A DNA stretch of 64,000 nt from Flavobacterium okayamense (GCF_019702945.1 NZ_AP024749.1:248001-312000), one strand, 5' to 3'. Counted from the stretch's first letter, positions 17,126 to 26,034 are shown. Notes: generated by a model not told the origin, from the letters alone. Numbers and translations: made by a program.

Positions 17126-17882
17126 TTGTTATTTCTTTTAATTCAAGATATTTTGAAGCTAGTTTACTCAAAACGAATTCGCTCATAGTTTTATTTTTCG
17201 TTTTGAATGATGTTAAGAATTCTTGCTCATCTAAAATGTAAAAATAAAATCCTTCAACATAAGCTTCAGGTATTTTTAAACGATTAGTAATAAACTCTTT
17301 ATCGTAATTAAGTTTTATATTCTCGAGTAACATTTCATTTTTTTCAACCACAAGCTCTTTCTTCAACATAGCAGTTCTCCCAGAAATAGCATTAACTAAC
17401 CCATCAACACTCATCCCTCCAACAGGAATCAATAACGGACTATACCAGCGAAAATCTCCTGCTGCAGCTAATTTTCTTTCTGCAGGAGTGAATTTCTTCA
17501 TACCCTTTGGAATTATTCCTAAAGCTTCAGGTGTAATATTTTGATATTTTGTTAGTGTTATTTCTTCTAATTCAGTTAACATTGCTTCCATTGGTACAAA
17601 AAGTAATTCTTTTTGTTTATCATCTTCTACTACAATATGCATATACCCTTTAAGATGAACTGCACTAAAGATTAATGTATCAGAAACTTCTGCTTTAATT
17701 GAGAAATAACCTCCTCTATCTGTAGTTATTCCAATATCTTTAGAGTGATTTATTACATGAATCCCTTCAAGATTATTTGATTGAGAAACTACTTTTCCGT
17801 TTAACACAAAAGATTCTTGTCCAAAACAGCTTTGAATATATAGAAGTAATATAGCGACGGTAAAAAATAGTTTTCTATTCAA
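17118..17882 (-). CDS. Exported protein with CarboxypepD_reg-like domain
   Basis: This 254-residue protein resembles its downstream neighbour: signal peptide (FFTVAILLLYIQSCFGQ, about 5-22), then a carboxypeptidase-regulatory-like domain (about 25-105: LNGKVVSQSNNLEG, GITTDRGGYFSI, DTLIFSAVHLKGYMH). The second half contains PEALGIIPKGMKKFTPAERK and no catalytic motif. It leads a four-gene envelope operon that ends with the M1 peptidase. The two CarboxypepD_reg genes look like an old tandem duplication, because the N-terminal halves align while the C-terminal halves differ. Confidence 0.8.
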   Translation of the reverse strand: MNRKLFFTVAILLLYIQSCFGQESFVLNGKVVSQSNNLEGIHVINHSKDIGITTDRGGYFSIKAEVSDTLIFSAVHLKGYMHIVVEDDKQKELLFVPMEAMLTELEEITLTKYQNITPEALGIIPKGMKKFTPAERKLAAAGDFRWYSPLLIPVGGMSVDGLVNAISGRTAMLKKELVVEKNEMLLENIKLNYDKEFITNRLKIPEAYVEGFYFYILDEQEFLTSFKTKNKTMSEFVLSKLASKYLELKEITNE

Positions 17883-17941
17883 ATTAAAAAAATTAGGAAT
17901 GTAAAAATATTAATTATCCTTGCCAATTAAATCATAATGAG

Positions 17942-17972
17942 TTGATAAACTTATGTTAAACAACTAATTTTG
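17942..17972 (+). promoter_or_regulatory. Promoter of pepE (TTG-N20-TAATTTTG)
   Basis: A -33 TTG at 17942-17944 and a -7 TAATTTTG at 17965-17972, 20 nt apart, match the Bacteroidota housekeeping promoter. The pepE ATG follows 15 nt later. Confidence 0.65.
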
Positions 17973-17987
17973 TGAAAAATTTAAAGA

Positions 17988-18695
17988 ATGAAAAATCTTA
18001 TAATAGCTAGCACTTCAACACTTCATAATGGAAGTTATTTAGAATATCTCTTACCAGAATTAGAAATTCATTTTAAAGAAGCTTCAACAATACTTTTTAT
18101 TCCATACGCTCGTCCTAGTGGAATATCTCATGATGAATACACTACTAAAGTCAGGGAAGCTTTTACCAAAATTGGTAAAAAAGTTAAAGGTATACATGAG
18201 TTTGAAAATCCTAAAGAAGCTGTAAATAATGCCGAAGGAATTTTTACAGGTGGCGGAAATACTTTTCTTCTAGTTAGCGAATTATATAGAAATGAAATCA
18301 TTGATACTTTGGAGAAAAAAATTAAAAACGGAACACCTTATTTAGGCACAAGTGCTGGTAGTAACATATGCGGTTTAACTATTGGCACCACCAATGACAT
18401 GCCTATCATTTATCCACCAAGTTTTAGAACACTTGGAATGGTTCCATTTAATATAAATCCACATTATTTAGATCCTGATACTAACTCTACTCATATGGGA
18501 GAAACAAGGGAAACAAGAATTAATGAATTTCATAAATTTAATCCACAACCAGTAATTGGATTAAGAGAAGGAAGTTGGTTGGATGTAAAAGAAAACAAAA
18601 TTATATTAAAAGGAAATTTAACAGCTCGTTGGTTTGTTGTTGGAAAAACTCCAATAGAACTAGAACCTGAAACAAATATTTTCGAAATATTATAA
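17988..18695 (+). CDS. pepE: Dipeptidase E (peptidase S51)
   Basis: Cytoplasmic serine peptidase that cleaves Asp-X dipeptides. The 235-residue length matches E. coli PepE. The nucleophile is Ser122 in GTSAGSN, at the position expected from E. coli Ser120, and the FTGGGNTFLL loop is the family's substrate-side motif. Further conserved segments are MPIIYPPSF and NPHYLDP. Both key segments are intact, so it should be active. It has its own promoter and terminator and is transcribed toward the two tRNA genes on the other strand. Confidence 0.93.
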   Translation: MKNLIIASTSTLHNGSYLEYLLPELEIHFKEASTILFIPYARPSGISHDEYTTKVREAFTKIGKKVKGIHEFENPKEAVNNAEGIFTGGGNTFLLVSELYRNEIIDTLEKKIKNGTPYLGTSAGSNICGLTIGTTNDMPIIYPPSFRTLGMVPFNINPHYLDPDTNSTHMGETRETRINEFHKFNPQPVIGLREGSWLDVKENKIILKGNLTARWFVVGKTPIELEPETNIFEIL

Positions 18696-18697
18696 AT

Positions 18698-18729
18698 AAA
18701 AAAAGCCTTTCAAATTGAAAGGCTTTTTT
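18698..18729 (+). terminator. Rho-independent terminator after pepE
   Basis: GCCTTTCAA/TTGAAAGGC stem with flanking A- and T-runs, directly after the pepE stop. It could also stop the tRNA transcript coming from the other strand. Confidence 0.88.
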
Positions 18730-18734
18730 GTTGA

Positions 18735-18806
18735 GCGGGAGACGAGGTTCGAACTCGCGACATTCAGCTTGGAAGGCTGACGCTCTACCAACTGAGCTAC
18801 TCCCGC
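18735..18806 (-). tRNA. tRNA-Gly(TCC), copy 2 of the pair
   Basis: A 72-nt cloverleaf on the minus strand: acceptor GCGGGAG/CTCCCGC, D-arm GCTCAGTTGGTAGAGC, anticodon loop CTTCCAA with anticodon TCC, T-arm GCGAGTTCGAACCTCGT. The 3' CCA is not encoded. It is identical to the copy 100 bp upstream, so the two are probably processed from one transcript. Confidence 0.97.
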
Positions 18807-18834
18807 AAAATATTATAATCCAGTAAAATTAAGA

Positions 18835-18906
18835 GCGGGAGACGAGGTTCGAACTCGCGACATTCAGCTTGGAAGGCTGACGCTCTACCAACTGAGCTAC
18901 TCCCGC
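18835..18906 (-). tRNA. tRNA-Gly(TCC), copy 1 of the pair
   Basis: Same 72-nt sequence and TCC anticodon as the other copy. It is nearest the shared promoter. The 28-nt spacer between the two copies is not repeated, so this is an exact gene duplication with separate flanks. Confidence 0.97.
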
Positions 18907-18934
18907 AATTCAAAAGCATTAACTTTTGTGGGTG

Positions 18935-18966
18935 CAAATATAGTTCAAAAAAATCTTCATATGCAA
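18935..18966 (-). promoter_or_regulatory. Promoter of the tRNA-Gly pair (TTG-N21-TATATTTG)
   Basis: On the minus strand a TTG (18964-18966) is followed after 21 nt by TATATTTG (18935-18942), about 28 nt before the first tRNA base. This is one of the clearest housekeeping promoters in the window. Confidence 0.7.
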
Positions 18967-19055
18967 GTTTTTTTTTGAAAAATTTTAACCTTATCTTTAT
19001 AAACCCACTTCTTCAAAAAACTTTAATTCTAGTTTTTTATTCAAATTTTTCATCA

Positions 19056-19493
19056 ATGAAAATTGTAAAAAAAATAAAAACAATTGATACTTACCCTGTT
19101 AGACATTTAGTTTTAAGAAAAGGTAAGCCTATAGAGTCTTGCTCTTTCACTGGTGATGACGAAGAAACTACTATTCATTTAGGAGTTTTTTACAAAGAAA
19201 AAATCATTGGAATTGCATCTTTATTTAAGATTGACAATGCAAGTTTTAAAGAATCCAATCAATTTCAGCTAAGAGGAATGGCCGTTTTAGATGAATTTAG
19301 AAAAGAGGGAATTGGCACATTACTAATAAATGAAGCCGAAAAAATATGTAAATCAAATTCATCAGATCTACTTTGGTTTAACGCTCGTGAATCTGCAGTT
19401 CCATTTTATTTAAAGTTAAATTTTAAAACTTTTGGTACAAAATTTGAAATAAACGGTATTGGACCCCATTATGTAATGTATAAAAATATATGA
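19056..19493 (+). CDS. GNAT-family N-acetyltransferase
   Basis: Transfers an acetyl group from acetyl-CoA to an unknown amine. The likely start is the ATG at 19056 (MKIVKKIKTIDTYPVRH), giving 145 residues; the frame extends upstream to a TTG at 18975, but that stretch is not GNAT-like. The acetyl-CoA loop is in LRGMAVLDEFRKEGIGTLLI (RxxGxG/A type, KEGIGT), followed by LLWFNARESAVPFYLKLNF, the usual last helix and strand. Its stop overlaps the start of the L,D-transpeptidase gene by 4 nt (ATGA), so the two are translationally coupled. Confidence 0.88.
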   Translation: MKIVKKIKTIDTYPVRHLVLRKGKPIESCSFTGDDEETTIHLGVFYKEKIIGIASLFKIDNASFKESNQFQLRGMAVLDEFRKEGIGTLLINEAEKICKSNSSDLLWFNARESAVPFYLKLNFKTFGTKFEINGIGPHYVMYKNI

Positions 19494-21079
19494 AGATAAA
19501 AATTACGCTACTAACATTTTTAATTATCACTTTTGTTTCTTGTAAAAAAGACAACTCTCCAATTGCTGTTGACAACAATGATTTAATTAAAGATGCTGAA
19601 ACAAATGTAATCATACGACCAATTCCGAATGAGGTTCTTGAAACTTTAGACGATTCAATTAAATTGTATTATACTAAGCTAAATAATTTTGAAATTTGGT
19701 ATGACAAAGAAAATAGAGCAGATTTAATAAACGAAATTAAGCTTTGCTCACATGAAGGTTTAGAAGCTAATGATTATAATTTTAAAAGTATAGAAGAATT
19801 AGAGTCGAATAGAAACAACCTTAATGATGAGGAAATGATTCACTATGATATCCTATTAACGCAATCGTATCGTAAACTTGCAAATCACTTATACAAAGGA
19901 AAATTAAACCCTAAAAATCTTTATAGCGATTGGGATTTATCAAAAAAAGAACCTTCTTTATCAGATAGTCTTACAAATGCAATTAAAAACAAAAAAGTTG
20001 CTACTCTATTTAAGAATTTAAAGCCGCAAGATTTTATGTACCAAAAAATTAAGCATAGCTTAACGCTACTTAATTTATATCCTGAAGATAAATTTGAAAA
20101 AATTTCTATTGATAAAAAGATTAAACTAAACGACACAGTTCCTCAGATAGTTGCAATAAAAAAAAGACTTAAATACTGGAAAGACTATTATAGAAAAGAT
20201 AGTATTATTACTGAAGTTTATGATGATTATACTTTTGAAGCAATAAAAAACTTTCAAAAAAGACATGGGTTAAAACCAGATGGCGTAATTGGGAAAGGAA
20301 CAATTAATGCTTTAAACTATTCTAAAGAAGACCGAATTCAGCAAACTATTGCTAATCTTGAACGATGGAAATGGTTTCCAAATAAATTTGGAGAAGAATA
20401 CCTGATTATAAATTTACCTGATTATTCTTTAAACTATGTAATTGAAAAGGACACTGTTGCCCAACACACCTTGGTAGTGGGAAGTAAATCAAGAAAAACT
20501 CCTGTTTTAACTTCAAAAATTTCCAATTTAGTATTTAATCCTACATGGACAGTCCCTCCTACTATTATAAAAGAAGATTTAACTCCTTCAGCAACTAAAA
20601 ACTTAAACTATTTTAATAGAAACAATATGAGTATTTATGATTCTACTGGTAAAAAAATCACTCCAGAAGAATGGAATCCTGAATTATCAAAAACATACCG
20701 TTATGTACAAGCACCAAGCTATAACAATTCATTAGGCCTTTTAAAATTTAACTTTCCAAACAGACATTCGGTATATTTACATGATACAAATCATCGTGAT
20801 TATTTTAGTAGAGAGTACAAAGCATTAAGTTCGGGTTGTGTTAGAGTGGAAAAACCTTTAGAGTTAGGAAATGAAATCTTAGCCCATGAAATTGAAGATT
20901 GGAATAAATCTGAAATTGATACCTTAATAAAAAGAAAAAACACTAAAATTATAACTTTAAAGCATAACATTAGTGTTCTTCTATTATATTGGACCAATTG
21001 GTCAGATAACAATAAACTTATTTTTAGAGAAGATATATATAATCTTGATAAAAATCTTTACAAAGCTTTACGAAACTAA
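19490..21079 (+). CDS. L,D-transpeptidase lipoprotein (YcbB-like) with peptidoglycan-binding domain
   Basis: Forms or rearranges 3-3 crosslinks in peptidoglycan. The 529-residue protein starts with a lipoprotein signal ending FVSC (Cys18). After an N-terminal helical domain (about 30-200) comes a peptidoglycan-binding domain (about 215-280, TFEAIKNFQKRHGLKPDGVI) and a YkuD catalytic domain (about 300-470). The catalytic motif has His in YLHDTNHRDYF and Cys450 in SSGCVRV. The layout matches the YcbB/LdtD group. It overlaps the upstream GNAT gene by 4 nt and the convergent second transpeptidase by 12 nt at the 3' end. Confidence 0.94.
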   Translation: MKIKITLLTFLIITFVSCKKDNSPIAVDNNDLIKDAETNVIIRPIPNEVLETLDDSIKLYYTKLNNFEIWYDKENRADLINEIKLCSHEGLEANDYNFKSIEELESNRNNLNDEEMIHYDILLTQSYRKLANHLYKGKLNPKNLYSDWDLSKKEPSLSDSLTNAIKNKKVATLFKNLKPQDFMYQKIKHSLTLLNLYPEDKFEKISIDKKIKLNDTVPQIVAIKKRLKYWKDYYRKDSIITEVYDDYTFEAIKNFQKRHGLKPDGVIGKGTINALNYSKEDRIQQTIANLERWKWFPNKFGEEYLIINLPDYSLNYVIEKDTVAQHTLVVGSKSRKTPVLTSKISNLVFNPTWTVPPTIIKEDLTPSATKNLNYFNRNNMSIYDSTGKKITPEEWNPELSKTYRYVQAPSYNNSLGLLKFNFPNRHSVYLHDTNHRDYFSREYKALSSGCVRVEKPLELGNEILAHEIEDWNKSEIDTLIKRKNTKIITLKHNISVLLLYWTNWSDNNKLIFREDIYNLDKNLYKALRN

Positions 21080-21814
21080 TTTAGATTTAGCCACATAATT
21101 TCTTGATGGATGATAAATAAATAAAACTGATTTATCTTTAATTAGTTGAATCAATTCTTTATGTACTTTGTAGGAAACAGCGGGACAACCTTGACTTCTT
21201 CCTAATCTTCCATTTGTTTTAACGAAACTTTCAGAAACATAATCAGCACCATGAATAACTACTGCTCTATCTCTGGCATTATCGTTAATTCCATATTCTT
21301 GACCATCTAGTCTTAATGACATACCATGCTTTCCTTGATAAACTTCACCAGTTAAATAAAAACCTAAACTGCTTTGGTAAGACTCTGCTTTATTTGAAAA
21401 ACTGCTAGCCATATCATTTCCAGAATTTCTTCCATGAGCAACAAGCGTTTGAAGTAAAACTTGCTTGGTTGTCATGTCAATTACCCACATTCTTTCCTCA
21501 CTAGATGACAAACTAAAATCTACAATTGTTAAAACTTCATTTTCAATTTTGCCTTGTAATTTTAATTGCTCATAGCCTTCAAATGCTCTTGAAAAACTTT
21601 CAAATTGAGGAAGTGAATAATTTTCAGTACTTAACGACTCATAGAAAGATTTACATTTTACTTCAAATTCTGCTTTAGCTTTTTCAGCTAAAAGTTTTGG
21701 ATCAGTTATTATATTCTTTTCAATAGTTGACTCCTTAATATTTTCCTTTATTACAGGAACCGACTCAAACGACATTAAACTCAATAAAAACAGGGGCAAA
21801 ACTTTGTAAATCAT
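21068..21814 (-). CDS. Murein L,D-transpeptidase catalytic domain protein (YkuD_2 type)
   Basis: The 248-residue protein has a signal peptide (VLPLFLLSLMSF, about 4-16) and a compact catalytic domain with RLGRSQGCPAVS, in which Cys210 is the predicted nucleophile, and VVIHGADYVSE supplying the histidine. This C-P-A-V form marks the YkuD_2 family and differs from the S-S-G-C-V-R form of the neighbouring enzyme. The two genes converge and overlap by 12 nt. It starts within a divergent promoter region that carries two direct repeats. Confidence 0.88.
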   Translation of the reverse strand: MIYKVLPLFLLSLMSFESVPVIKENIKESTIEKNIITDPKLLAEKAKAEFEVKCKSFYESLSTENYSLPQFESFSRAFEGYEQLKLQGKIENEVLTIVDFSLSSSEERMWVIDMTTKQVLLQTLVAHGRNSGNDMASSFSNKAESYQSSLGFYLTGEVYQGKHGMSLRLDGQEYGINDNARDRAVVIHGADYVSESFVKTNGRLGRSQGCPAVSYKVHKELIQLIKDKSVLFIYHPSRNYVAKSKLVS

Positions 21815-21880
21815 TGTAAATCTTGTAGTTGGTTTGGTTAATAGAGAGCCAAATATATTTATTTTTTTTTACCAAACAAA

Positions 21881-21922
21881 TTTTTTTACGCATTTAATCG
21901 AATTTTTTGTGCATTTAATCGA
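21881..21922. repeat. Two tandem 21-bp direct repeats in a divergent promoter region
   Basis: The 12-mer GCATTTAATCGA occurs at 21890-21901 and 21911-21922, exactly 21 bp apart, each preceded by a run of six T residues. Eighteen of 21 positions agree between the two units. Two direct half-sites two helical turns apart is the layout of LytTR-type response-regulator sites; the assignment is inference. Confidence 0.6.
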
Positions 21923-21979
21923 TAAACTACATAAAAGTTAAAGATTTAATAATTTTTTTCTCATAAAATTTAATAATTA

Positions 21980-21987
21980 TAATTTTG
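21980..21987 (+). promoter_or_regulatory. Promoter -7 element (TAATTTTG) for the DUF5916 gene
   Basis: TAATTTTG matches TAnnTTTG, 16 nt before the ATG at 22004. No TTG lies at the -33 position, so activation from the upstream direct repeats is plausible. Confidence 0.45.
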
Positions 21988-22003
21988 ACAAAATCATCAT
22001 CAA

Positions 22004-24430
22004 ATGCTCAAAAGACTAACAGTCAATATCTTAATCCTTTTTTCATTATTCACTATTGAAGCACAAGAACTTAATCTAAACGAGAATTCTAAGAAAAAAT
22101 TATATACTAAAAAGACAACTACCACGATATTAATAGACGGACAATTAAACGAAGAAGATTGGAGCACTGTAGAATCTGCAACTAACTTCGTAATGTATGA
22201 ACCTGACAATGGTAAAGCCATAGATGAAAAATTTAAAACAGATGTAAAAATACTTTATGATAATGAAGCCATCTATATTGGAGCAATTCTTAGAGATGAA
22301 GAACCTGATAAAATTCTAAAAGAAATTACAGAAAGAGACAATTTTGGAACTTCTGATGCATTTGGTGTATTTATTAATGGCTACAATGATGGCCAACAAG
22401 ATTTTAGATTTTTTGTAACAGCTGCTGGCGGACAATTAGATTGTGTTGCAACTGATCAAAACGGAGAAGACTTTAGTTTAAATTCAATATGGTCTAGTAA
22501 AGTTAAAATAACTAATGATGGATGGGTTGTTGAAATGAAAATTCCATATGCGGCACTTCGTTTCTCACAGGAAAGCAAACAAACTTGGGGTTTAAATTTT
22601 GTTCGAGAATTAAGACGCTTCAGACAAATCTATACATGGCAGCCAGTAAATGCAAAAATTGGTGCTGTTATTCAACAAGCTGGAATTTTAGATGGCATCG
22701 AAAATATTAAAACACCTACTCGTCTATTTTTTATACCTTATTCGTCTGGTTATTACAGTGTAAACAAAAATGATGAAGAATTAACTGGTAAAATTGGTTT
22801 AGACATAAAATATGGAATAAATGATGCATTTACACTTGATGCAATATTAGTTCCAGATTTTGGACAAACAAAATTTGACAATGTAGTTTTAAATCTTGGC
22901 CCATTTGAACAACAGTTTAATGAAAACAGACCATTTTTTACTGAAGGAACAGATTTGTTTAGCAAAGGAAACTTACTATATTCAAGAAGAATTGGTTCTG
23001 TACCAAATTTACCAATTAATTTGAATGAAAATGAAAATATAACTGAATTTCCAGCGTCAATAAATTTATTAAATGCAGTAAAAATATCTGGCAGAGATAA
23101 AGACGGCTTAGGAATAGGCTTTTTAAATGCAATTACTGAGAGAACTACTGTTAATGCATACAATTCAACTACAGATACGAATCGAGAAGTTTTAATTTCT
23201 CCTTTGACCAACTATAATGTAACTGTTTTAGATCAGAGATTTAATAAAAACTCCTCTGTTACTTTAATAAACACAAATGTTACTCGTGATGGAAGTTATA
23301 GAGACGCAAATGTAACTGGAATTTTATTTGATTTAAATACCAAAAACAACACATTTAATGTTTCTGGCGACATGAAAATGAGTTCTATTTATGACATTCA
23401 AAATTATAATGGATATAACACCTCATTATACTTAGCTGAAACAGCTGGGAAAGTTCGATTTTCTACAGGTGTAAATTATGTTTCTAAAGAATTTGACAAC
23501 AATGATTTAGGAATCAATTTTTTAACAAATTATACTTCATGGTCTAGCAATGCTAATTACAGAATTTTAAATCCAAGTAAATTGTTTAATACTTTTAGAG
23601 TAAACTTAAACTCATATTTCGAATACAATAATGACTCAGGAAGAATTCAAGGAAGTAATTTTAATATTAATTTTGGAGGAAACAACAAAAAAAACCATTA
23701 TGTAGGAGGCGGATTTAATTACAATCCTTTTAAAAGTTATGATTATTATGAAGCACGACAAGAAGGTAAATTTGTTATTTATCCTGAAACCTATGGGGGA
23801 AATCTATACATTTCTACTAATTACAATAACAAATTTGCTATTGATATTAACCCTTACATAACTAACACTTTTGAAAAAAACAGGTACAATTATGGAATTT
23901 CAATTAGCCCAAGATACCGTTTCAATGATAGACTTTCATTAATTTATAGCTTTGATATCTTTAAGCAAATAAACAATGTAGGTTTTATCGATCAAGACGC
24001 AACTAATATTTATTTTGCAAAAAGAGATAGAGATACCTATACTAATTCCATATCTAGTAAATATTCTATCAATAGTAATATGAATTTTAATTTAACAGTG
24101 CGCCATTATTGGTCTTACGCAGAAAACAATACAATTCATACACTTAATAATGATGGCACATTAACGGAAACTTCAATCTATACTGACAATAAAAATTCTG
24201 ATTTTAGCACATGGAATTTAGATTTGTCTTATTCTTGGTGGTTTGCTCCTGGAAGTCAAATTTCCATTTTGTACCGAAATAACGCAAATGTATTCTCACG
24301 AGATATTGATAAGGATTTTAGTTCAAATTTTTCAAACTTATTATCTGATAATCTAAATCATATATTTTCATTAAGCATAAGATATTATATAGATTACAAT
24401 CAAGCTAAAGGCTGGTTTAATAAAGGTTAA
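22004..24430 (+). CDS. DUF5916 outer-membrane protein with CBM9-like domain
   Basis: The 808-residue protein has a signal peptide (LILFSLFTIEAQ, about 9-21), a carbohydrate-binding family 9-like beta-sandwich (about 40-190: TILIDGQLNEEDWS, FGVFINGYNDGQQDFRFFVT, DGWVVEMKIPYAALRFS), and a long barrel domain (about 220-808) with FNENRPFFTEGTDLFS and many alternating aromatic strands. This is the DUF5916 architecture, widespread in Bacteroidota. The barrel end is expected in the outer membrane. The ligand and role are unknown. It is transcribed alone, with gpmI starting 86 nt later from its own promoter. Confidence 0.85.
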   Translation: MLKRLTVNILILFSLFTIEAQELNLNENSKKKLYTKKTTTTILIDGQLNEEDWSTVESATNFVMYEPDNGKAIDEKFKTDVKILYDNEAIYIGAILRDEEPDKILKEITERDNFGTSDAFGVFINGYNDGQQDFRFFVTAAGGQLDCVATDQNGEDFSLNSIWSSKVKITNDGWVVEMKIPYAALRFSQESKQTWGLNFVRELRRFRQIYTWQPVNAKIGAVIQQAGILDGIENIKTPTRLFFIPYSSGYYSVNKNDEELTGKIGLDIKYGINDAFTLDAILVPDFGQTKFDNVVLNLGPFEQQFNENRPFFTEGTDLFSKGNLLYSRRIGSVPNLPINLNENENITEFPASINLLNAVKISGRDKDGLGIGFLNAITERTTVNAYNSTTDTNREVLISPLTNYNVTVLDQRFNKNSSVTLINTNVTRDGSYRDANVTGILFDLNTKNNTFNVSGDMKMSSIYDIQNYNGYNTSLYLAETAGKVRFSTGVNYVSKEFDNNDLGINFLTNYTSWSSNANYRILNPSKLFNTFRVNLNSYFEYNNDSGRIQGSNFNINFGGNNKKNHYVGGGFNYNPFKSYDYYEARQEGKFVIYPETYGGNLYISTNYNNKFAIDINPYITNTFEKNRYNYGISISPRYRFNDRLSLIYSFDIFKQINNVGFIDQDATNIYFAKRDRDTYTNSISSKYSINSNMNFNLTVRHYWSYAENNTIHTLNNDGTLTETSIYTDNKNSDFSTWNLDLSYSWWFAPGSQISILYRNNANVFSRDIDKDFSSNFSNLLSDNLNHIFSLSIRYYIDYNQAKGWFNKG

Positions 24431-24490
24431 CTAACTAAATCGATTTCGCAATTTACTGCATGATTTCGATTACAAGCTCTTACAATTTTA

Positions 24491-24498
24491 TACCTTTG
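24491..24498 (+). promoter_or_regulatory. Promoter -7 element (TACCTTTG) for gpmI
   Basis: TACCTTTG fits TAnnTTTG and lies 18 nt before the gpmI ATG. The -33 region has no good TTG. Confidence 0.45.
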
Positions 24499-24516
24499 TG
24501 AAAACTCTCATTTAAG

Positions 24517-26034
24517 ATGAATAAAAAAGTTATTTTAATGATTTTAGATGGTTGGGGAAAATCTCCTGACCCTAAGGTTTCTGCAATTGATAATGCCAAT
24601 ACTCCTTTTATAGATTCTCTTTATACAAAATTTCCAAATGCACAATTAAGAACTGACGGTCTTAATGTTGGTTTACCTGATGGTCAGATGGGAAATTCTG
24701 AAGTTGGACACATGAATCTTGGTGCTGGACGAATTGTATATCAAGATTTAGCTAAAATCAATCTAGCAGTTCAAAACAAAACCATGCAAAATGAAAAAGC
24801 TTTGATGGATGCTATTGAATATGCTAAAGCTAACAATAAACCTATTCATTTTCTAGGATTAGTTTCAAATGGTGGTGTTCATAGTCACACATCGCATTTA
24901 AGAGGACTAATTGAAGTAGCTCAGGAGAATGGCGTAAAAGACATGTTTGTACATGGATTTACAGATGGACGAGACGTTGACCCAAAATCTGGTTTAAAAT
25001 ACATAAGTGATTTAAACTTATTTTTAGACAACACAAATGCAAAATTAGCTTCTGTTATTGGAAGGTATTACGCAATGGACAGAGATAAAAGATGGGAGCG
25101 CGTTAAATTAGCTTATGATCTAGTTGTAAATGGAGAAGGTAAAAAGACTAAAAATATTGAAGAAAGTATTTTAGAAAGCTACAATAAAAACATCACTGAT
25201 GAATTTATTGAGCCTATAGTTCTAACTAACGACAATAATGAACCTCTTTCAACAATTAAAGATGGAGATGTAGTTATCTTTTTTAACTTCAGAACAGACA
25301 GAGGACGTGAATTAACAGAAGCCTTATCGCAAAAAGATTTTCATGAACAAAACATGCACAAATTAAATTTGTATTATGTAACTATGACAAATTATGATGA
25401 AACATTTCAAAATGTACATGTAATCTATGATAAAGAAAATATTACCGAAACTTTAGGCGAAATTTTAGAAAAAGCAGGCAAAAAACAAATCCGAATTGCA
25501 GAAACAGAAAAGTATCCTCACGTTACATTCTTTTTTTCTGGGGGTCGTGAAGAACCATTTAATGGAGAATTGAGGATATTAAAAAACTCGCCAAAGGTTG
25601 CCACATATGATTTAAAACCAGAAATGAGTGCTTATGAATTAAAAGATGCACTTATTCCTGAATTGCAAAAGGAAGAAGTAGATTTTGTGTGTTTAAATTT
25701 TGCCAATGGAGACATGGTTGGACACACAGGTGTCATGGAAGCTGCCATAAAAGCATGTGAAGCGGTTGATGTTTGCGTAAAAGAAGTTGTTGAAACCGCT
25801 CTAGCACACAATTACACAACATTGTTAATTGCCGATCATGGAAATTGTGAAACAATGATTAACCCTGATGGCTCACCTAATACAGCACACACAACAAATC
25901 CAGTTCCTTTAATTCTTATAGATAATGAGCTAAAAGAAATACACAATGGCGTTCTTGGTGATATTGCTCCTACAATTTTAAAGTTGATGGGTATAGAACA
26001 ACCAAAAGCTATGACTTGTAAATCACTATTATAA
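24517..26034 (+). CDS. gpmI: 2,3-bisphosphoglycerate-independent phosphoglycerate mutase
   Basis: Interconverts 3- and 2-phosphoglycerate in glycolysis and gluconeogenesis. The 505-residue length is usual. The N-terminal alkaline-phosphatase-like motif MILDGWG holds the first metal ligand, and Ser61 in GQMGNSEVGH is the phosphoserine nucleophile. Later metal-site motifs are visible: FVHGFTDGRDVDP, GRYYAMDRDKRWER, FANGDMVGHTG and LIADHGNCETM. The active site appears complete. A tiny lipoprotein gene starts within its stop codon. Confidence 0.98.
   Translation: MNKKVILMILDGWGKSPDPKVSAIDNANTPFIDSLYTKFPNAQLRTDGLNVGLPDGQMGNSEVGHMNLGAGRIVYQDLAKINLAVQNKTMQNEKALMDAIEYAKANNKPIHFLGLVSNGGVHSHTSHLRGLIEVAQENGVKDMFVHGFTDGRDVDPKSGLKYISDLNLFLDNTNAKLASVIGRYYAMDRDKRWERVKLAYDLVVNGEGKKTKNIEESILESYNKNITDEFIEPIVLTNDNNEPLSTIKDGDVVIFFNFRTDRGRELTEALSQKDFHEQNMHKLNLYYVTMTNYDETFQNVHVIYDKENITETLGEILEKAGKKQIRIAETEKYPHVTFFFSGGREEPFNGELRILKNSPKVATYDLKPEMSAYELKDALIPELQKEEVDFVCLNFANGDMVGHTGVMEAAIKACEAVDVCVKEVVETALAHNYTTLLIADHGNCETMINPDGSPNTAHTTNPVPLILIDNELKEIHNGVLGDIAPTILKLMGIEQPKAMTCKSLL

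Noticed and set aside
18975..19055. Longer form of the GNAT acetyltransferase starting at TTG 18975
   Set aside because: The added residues are not GNAT-like, and a good ATG at 19056 starts where the family begins.
22753..23211. 152-codon frame opposite the DUF5916 gene
   Set aside because: Shadow of the barrel-coding region; composition follows the complementary strand.
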